Part shown: in pieces, positions 58,312-64,000 of the stretch | Numbering within the stretch: position 1 is the stretch's first letter | Layout: each line of letters opens with the position of its first letter | DNA from: Pycnopodia helianthoides | Lineage: Eukaryota; Echinodermata; Asteroidea; Forcipulatida; Asteriidae | Reading direction: 5' to 3' | Assembly: GCA_032158295.1 (NCBI GenBank) | Contig: CM063256.1 | Location: 11,070,953 to 11,134,952 of the forward strand | DNA length: 64,000 nt | The notes under the pieces: generated by a model | The model's input: only the letters and a program-made list of their open reading frames with translations | What the model was told of the DNA's origin: nothing | The model's database searches: none | Made by a program: the position numbers and the translations under genes

Positions 58312-58763
58312 TTTTTAAGTTTTTATTCTTCTTCTCAGAGTTTTTTGTCCGCAAGCAAATGCATAGTTGTTAAACTTACATGATCTTGAAACTTTACATG
58401 TAGGTATACATTAACTTGTAGATGATTCTAAAAATTGTGCCGTCATGATGACGTCATCGGGTGTCGAAGTTTGCCTTTGTTTTTTTTTCTTGAAAAACAT
58501 CACTTTCGGGCTTATTTACGGCATAACTCAAGATTAAAATTTAATTGAACATTGAAACTCATCAGACATTTGAACCTCAATATCAAGACAACACAAACTT
58601 GATGATGTCATGATGACGTCATCAGGTTTTGAATTACAATAAATCAAAGTTTAATATTTGTAAAAAACAACTCGTGAACCGCATGTTGGATTTTTACAAT
58701 CGACACATCATCGGACAGGTCGTTGAAAGTTCAACAAACCCTACACAAAACTTGACCCCACTT
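58312..58763 (+). mobile_element. Helentron-like unit 2, 3'-truncated
   Basis: Follows unit 1 directly after CTAG. It repeats the body from TTCTTCTCAGAGTTTTTTGT through ACACAAAACTTGACCCCA, then breaks into unrelated sequence. TGACGTCA at 58449 and 58614. Confidence 0.65.
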
Positions 58764-60029
58764 GTAAATGTGTATGTATAACTGTAATGTAGCCAGCCTC
58801 GTGTTGACCTTTCGCCCGTGACTGTGATGTGCATTGTGTAATGTGCATTGTATATTGTGTGCTATGGTATTGGAGGATTAAAATCAGCACAGGAGAATAT
58901 TTTATATTCTTATACATCATCATCTGGATTTAGCTTTTTGAGTATTTTGGTGATTGCTCTTCCTTTTTAAAAAGAGGACCAGCCTCCTTCCCGTGTCTCT
59001 ACAAATGGCGTCATAGACAGGATAGAGTATCTGTTAATTTTTTAAATACCCTTTTTCGGTATTGCTAGCGTATACTCCAGGGCAGACAGGCCTTTGCTTA
59101 ATCACGTGTCTTCTACCTCGTACAAATTGAAATTTAATGAACTCTTGGTATCTCCAAGGGCAGAGAGGCCTTTGCTTAATCACGTCTCTTTCCATACCCT
59201 CGTATAAATTGAAGTTTATGAAACTCTTGGTATCTCCAAGGGCAGACAGGCCTTTCCTTAATCACAACTGTTTCCGTACACTCGTACAAATTGAAGTTTA
59301 TTAAACTCTTGGTATCTCCAAGGGCAGACAGGCCTTTCCTTAATCACGTCTCTTTCCATACGCTCGTACAAATTGGAGTTTATGAAACTCTTGGTAACTC
59401 CAAGGGCAAAAAGACCTTTCCTTAATTACGTCTCTTTTCATAATTGAAGTTTATGAAACTCTTGGTACCAGACAACAACATGCATTGAAACCAACAACAC
59501 GTCGATACTGGGCTTTCTTGGCTAAACGTAGACTGTCATATACATATATTATTTGATGACGTGGAGTTATCAACAGTTACCCGACAATAGTGTTTGTATA
59601 ATATCCAACTATATAAAAAACAAACAGCATTTTAGAGATCAATGTGTAAGTTTTTTTTCTAATTGCACATTTATTACTTCTCACAAGTAAGATTACTGAA
59701 ACATTTGTAAGATTTATCCGTAATATATAATGCCCGGAGAAAATGTGATGAGGTCCATTGTTTAAATTGTGAGATGGTGGTCAATAAAAGGTGTCTAATA
59801 ATTCGACACAATTTGTTGGAGTCAATGCCCTCACAGTGTGTCCTCGCATGTTCTCCCTTAGTAAGCATTTTGTGCGACACGGCGTTTACACGCTCACCAA
59901 TATGTTTTACGTACAATTTGACTCCTAATTGCAAAATGGCGAACACGGCAGAGCCGCGTGTGCTGCACGGGTTCAATCTTACCGCTTCGGACTGGACACC
60001 GCGTCGCTTACTATTTCCCAGCGATCATT
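58764..60029. other. Unrelated sequence interrupting the array
   Basis: Not homologous to the array units. Contains an 83-bp minisatellite (59065-59470) and a CpG-rich patch (59870-60029) with an exon-like ATG frame. Confidence 0.6.
59065..59470 (+). repeat. Minisatellite, ~83 bp unit, five copies
   Basis: CTCCAAGGGCAGACAGGCCT recurs at about 59075, 59151, 59233, 59316 and 59399, with AACTCTTGGTATCTCCAAGG and TCGTACAAATTGAAGTTTAT between. The last unit is truncated. Confidence 0.93.
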
Positions 60030-60030
60030 G
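59935..60030 (+). CDS. Exon-like short frame cut by the Helentron-like unit
   Basis: GCAAAATGGCG is a fair start context. The frame reads MANTAEPRVLHGFNLTASDW and ends LLFPSDH, with a stop exactly where the next minisatellite begins (60030). CpG-rich with first-exon character, but no donor and no family match. A truncated first exon or chance. Confidence 0.2.
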
Positions 60031-60225
60031 AGGTGTTCGGGGCAATAGCCTGAACAACTCATTGTTATTGTTCGGTTTTTTGAGGTGTTCGTGCAACCAT
60101 CGCGAAAAACTCATTGTTTGTGGTAGTGTTCGTGCAACAGCGCGAACAACTCATTGTTTTTGTTCGTGTTTTTTTGAGGTGTTCGTGCAGCAGCGCGAAC
60201 AACTCTTTGTTTTTGTTCGTTTTTT
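60030..60225 (+). repeat. Hairpin minisatellite, ~50 bp unit, four copies
   Basis: Units begin near 60030, 60082, 60124 (lacking GAG) and 60176. Same word and stem-loop as 56743-56905. Confidence 0.92.
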
Positions 60226-61688
60226 TGTTTCTTCTTTTTAGTTTTTCTTATTCTTCCGAACGAGACTTGTCCGCAGGCAAAAGCATAGTTGCGAACTTTT
60301 GATCAACTTGAAACTTCATCTGAAGTTCGATCATAACTATCAGAAGGCAAGTAAGTTGTGACGTTACGATTACGTCATCAGGTGTTAATTTACAAGCACT
60401 TTAAGTTCAAAAAGTGACGTCATGCCAATAACTGTATGTCTCTGAATAATATAGCTACAATATTCATATTTGGGCATATGATAGACCAAGACATGGGCAA
60501 CATTTGAAAAGTTAATCTCAAAATCGTATGACCTTTACTTCTTGGTCGTTACCCTGGGTCGAAGTTTGCCTTTGGTTTTTTATTTGAAAAACATCATTTT
60601 CGGGCTTGTCTACGGCATAACTCAAGATTGAAATTGAATTTAACATTGAAACTCATCAGACATTTGAACCTCAATATCAAGACAACACAAACTTGATGAT
60701 GTCATGATGACGTCATCAGGTTTTGAATTACAATAAATCAAAGTTTAATATTTGTAAAAAATCATAACTCGTGAACCGCATGCTGGATTTTTACAATCGA
60801 CACATCATCGGACAGGTCGTTGAAAGTTCAACAAACCCTACACAAAACTTGACTCCATTTGACCTTTACTTTCGGTTCAAATCGGAAGTTGAAAATTTCA
60901 ACAATTCGTATCTCAAAAACTACCAATTATTTTAGTTTATTTTTTGTATCAAGGTGTGGAAAGTTAAGCCTGCTCAAACTTTTGCACTCAGATGACAATA
61001 TTTTGACCTTTACATGAGGTCGAAAAAGGCGCACGTTTTAGTTGACCCACCGTGACCACGCACGACAGTGAAACTGAAAGAACACAGGTAGACATACGAA
61101 CGAGCGCCTACACATCGCATGCATTGAAGGCTATGCGTACCGTGGCGTGTTCTGCTCGACTGATCACAGGGGGCAAAGTCCATTTGGCATAGGCTATGCA
61201 TAGAGCAAGGCTGTATGGGCTGTTAGTCTAATCCAAGTGTGAGCATTTTTGTCAGATAACAAAAGACACACTTCCAAAGATCACACAACCTTCAAACTTC
61301 GCACATAGTTAGCTCTTCAATTGTAGAAGACACCGCTTTCTTGACGTCATAATGACGTAATCAGGTGTTCAATTAAATTTAAAAAAATTAATATATTTGA
61401 AAAATTAATAACTTATGAACCGTGCATCGGAATTTTACAATCTATACATCATCGGAGAGGTCTTCGAAAAATAAACAAACGCTACACAGAGTGTGGACTC
61501 AATTGACCTTGTCTTTCGGTTGAAAGCAGAAGTTTAGTAGTAACCTTAGCATTTATTTCCTGTGTAACAAATGTACTTTCCGTGAAAAATCAAAAGCTAT
61601 CAACAATCTTTTCATCGATTTAATTAAACACTGACCCCATTGATAGCCGAACACCTCGGTGTTTGTTCGTACAAACACTAAATTCTAG
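60030..61688 (+). mobile_element. Helentron-like unit 3 (complete)
   Basis: 5' minisatellite, body starting TTATTCTTCCGAACGAGACT, 3' CGAACACCTC, stem-loop GTGTTTGT-TCGT-ACAAACAC (61659-61678), then six bases and CTAG (61685-61688) followed by T. TGACGTCA at 60415, 60708 and 61342. No coding frame of note. Confidence 0.65.
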
Positions 61689-62600
61689 TTTTTTTTTAGT
61701 TTTACTTATTCTTCTCAGTGGGCTTTGTCCGCAAGCAAACGCATACTTGCAAACCTTTGATCAACTTGAAACTTCATGTGAAATTAGAACATAACTAGCA
61801 GTAGCTGAGTAAGTTGTGACGTCATCATTACGTCATCAGGTGTCAAATTACAAGCCATTAAAGGTCACAAAGTGACGTCATGCCAATGCCTGTATATCTC
61901 TGAATATTACAGCCACAGTATTCATGTTTGGGCATATGATAGATCTAGACATAGGCAATCTTTGAAAAGTTAACACCAAAATCGTATGACCTTTACTTCC
62001 GGGTCGTTACCCTGGGTCAAAGTTTGCCTTTGGGTTTTTTCTTGAAAAACATCACTTTCGGGCTTATTTACGGCATAACTCAAGATTGAAATTGAATTGA
62101 ACATTGAAACTCATCAGACATTTGAACCTCAATATCAAGACAACAAAAACTTGATGATGTCATGATGACGTCATCAGGTTTTAAATTACAACAAATTGAA
62201 GTTTAATATTTGTACAAAATCATAACTCGTGAACCACATGTTGGATTTTTACAATCGACACATCAACGGACAGGTCGTTAAAAAGTTAACAAACCCTACA
62301 CAAAATTTGACCCCATTTGACCTTAACTTCCGGTTCAAATCGGAAGTTGAAACTTCCAAAAATTCATATCTCAAAAACTACCGATTATTTTAGTTTATTT
62401 TTTGTATCAAGGTGTAGAACGTTAAGCCTGCTCAAACTTTTGCACTCAGGTGACAATATTTTGACGATTACATCAGGTCGAAAAATGCGCACGTTTAAGT
62501 TGACCCGCATTGACGACGCACGATAGTGAAAGAACACAGGTACACAAACGCTGTACATGTGTTAAATCCAGTACACTGAGGGCTATGCGTGATATCTGTG
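61689..62600 (+). mobile_element. Helentron-like unit 4, 3'-truncated
   Basis: Continues head-to-tail after CTAG and follows the unit body through ACCCGCATTGACGACGCACG. It loses similarity near 62590, without the 3' stem-loop. TGACGTCA at 61817, 61873 and 62166. Confidence 0.65.
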
Positions 62601-62638
62601 CACGTTTGGACATGTCACAGTTCATCGTACTTTTAACA

Positions 62639-62701
62639 ATGGCGGCGCAGCGCTGCGGCACTCACGGCAGTGTTTATCGGCGCGACACGGTGAATACAAC
62701 G
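62639..62701 (+). CDS. Candidate first coding exon of a plus-strand gene
   Basis: ATG in a good context (TTAACAATGGCGG) opens 21 codons reading MAAQRCGTHGSVYRRDTVNT plus T, ending at a GTAAGC donor in phase 0. CpG-rich, as first exons often are, and directly right of the repeat array. The protein is not recognised. A partner may be 63617-63712 or lie beyond the window. Confidence 0.33.
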
Positions 62702-63616
62702 GTAAGCTTCGTTTCAACATAATCTCTTTTCAAAATGAATGTGTCAAGTAGTGACGTTTGTGAAACTAAGGGTCGTTTAATGATCATGGAGGAGGAAGAA
62801 TTGGGCAATGGGGGATTGGTATGATTGTTGGCTCTGTCAATAGTGTCAGAAAATGGTAAGATTTGATGAATGTGTTCCATCAACTATAGAACTAATATTA
62901 TTATGCCATAGATAAGTTACAACCTTTCAATGAAGTTTCCCCAAAGGGTAAGATTTATAAGTTGTTCAATTCCAAAGCAGTATGGACACCTTCCACTTAT
63001 TAAATTATAATCTTGAAATGTTTTAAGTCTTGAATTTTGTTTATTTTACCAGTTAGTACAGTGATCAAGGAACATATGGAACAGAGTCTGATGGCGGGAT
63101 GAGAGGCTGATGACTGGGTCAGGACTGGTACACAGAAAGGAGTTGCAGCTGTCAACATGAGCCATCTTTAGTCTTTACTGCTCCTGTCAGCTGTCAACTA
63201 TGGTTATACCTGGCCAAAACAATGATTATGGATGTTCTTTTCTTGAGAGGTAAATTTACAGTAGTTTATTGAAGGTTCAAAATGACACAAATTATGCAAG
63301 GTAAGACATGTCCAAAGGAATTGAAATAATACTTCTGGTTGAGCCCATTTTCCTTGTAATTCATTGCATTTTTTGTTGGTATGGATAACATGACTTTGCG
63401 TAACTAATGCTGTGAGACTTTCTATTCAAAGAAGTTTACATATTTTTGAAACATTCTAAACATAAGTTATTGTAAATTTGTTCATGCATTTAAAATATTG
63501 TGCTATGATTTTTATTGTGTTATATGAATTTTTTTTTTGAGACTTGGTAGGTTATGAAAAAATGTCTGAAGATTATTCATGAAGTCATACTCTGTTCATT
63601 GTTTTTTCTTCATCAG
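62702..63616 (+). other. Putative intron; no gene recognised
   Basis: AT-rich. A second acceptor-like TTTATTTTACCAG at 63040-63052 would put an immediate in-frame stop after the candidate first exon. Confidence 0.35.
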
Positions 63617-63712
63617 AATGCAGCACATCCAGTACCGGAATGGTCTACAGTGAAAATTGTGACACTTGCTGTTATGTTCCATTCCTTATTTCCCTGCCAA
63701 GTCACTGTATGA
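63617..63712 (+). CDS. Candidate second exon with stop
   Basis: GTTTTTTCTTCATCAG precedes. In phase 0 the frame reads NAAHPVPEWSTVKIVTLAVM and stops at TGA 63710-63712. Joined to 62639-62701 it would give only 52 residues, so it could equally be part of a non-coding transcript. Confidence 0.2.
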   Translation, partial: NAAHPVPEWSTVKIVTLAVMFHSLFPCQVTV

Positions 63713-64000
63713 TGCACCATGGAGGTAGAAATAGTATTTGACTCAGTTTTTTCAGTCTAACTTCAGTCTAAAAAACTTCACAAGAGGCTTAGACTTGCAT
63801 CTTCATGATGTGCCTTTGTCTTGCATTTGTAAACAAGTGTCTTCTACGGTTTATATTTTCTCAAGTCAATTTTTTCTCAAGTAACAATATCTAAAAATCA
63901 AACAAGCCATTTATAAATTGCAACTGAAAGCTTACACAATGCTTGACTTATTTGAAGGTTATCATCATCAAGTGTATTATGAACAATCATTTTTCATCCA
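63713..64000. other. No gene recognised
   Basis: AT-rich. CCATGGAGGTAGAAATAG at 63718 recurs at 46288. Nothing else assigned. Confidence 0.5.

Noticed and set aside
57523..62526. Repeated LTSGSNRKLKL-type frames
   Set aside because: They recur only because the array units repeat, and the frames are broken differently in each copy.

Overview
The window is animal nuclear DNA: AT-rich, intron-containing, low in gene density and crowded with short dispersed repeats. The one clear gene belongs to a metazoan bHLH family. The dominant repeats (foldback elements ending TTAAAGG...CCTTTAA and GGGCCCAATTTCATAGAG-ended elements) resemble families I associate with echinoderms, so a sea star or relative is my best guess. 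That assignment is an inference from memory of repeat types, not a search result.

The firm gene is a TCF21/musculin-class bHLH factor on the minus strand (21287 down to 15683). Exon 1 (20871-21287) holds the bHLH domain and stops at an HPLNL|GTAAGA donor. Exon 2 (15683-15799) begins after a pyrimidine-rich acceptor and restores the family's TWPF motif in phase 0. The intron is 5071 bp and the predicted protein is 177 residues. Weaker candidate exons, each resting on splice-like borders and an open frame, lie at 8819-8947 (-), 32646-32711 (-, C-type-lectin-like), 40134-40339 (-, possibly LAMP-like), 59935-60030 (+), and 62639-62701 with 63617-63712 (+).

Layout: 1-15 kb holds a tandem array (5.5-6.25 kb), the first TTAA-ended elements and a tRNA-related SINE. 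15.7-21.3 kb is the bHLH gene, with MITEs and microsatellites in its intron. 22-50 kb is a repeat field containing MITE families here named A to E, degraded LINE C-terminal ends (30.0, 33.6, 36.4 and 36.8 kb), a GTCCGAC minisatellite and several microsatellites. At 50.5 kb is a 104-nt pre-miRNA-like hairpin. 56.7-62.6 kb is a head-to-tail array of non-autonomous Helitron/Helentron-like units. It has hairpin minisatellites at the 5' side, subterminal inverted repeats, and a 3' stem-loop followed by CTAG. Just right of it is a possible first coding exon on the plus strand.

No operon, CRISPR array, rRNA, intact tRNA or intact transposase/reverse transcriptase was found. The most useful leads are the complete TCF21/MSC model, the Helentron-like array with its dense TGACGTCA sites, the miRNA-like hairpin, two MITEs each bracketed by ~115-130 bp direct repeats, and the three splice-bounded orphan exons.
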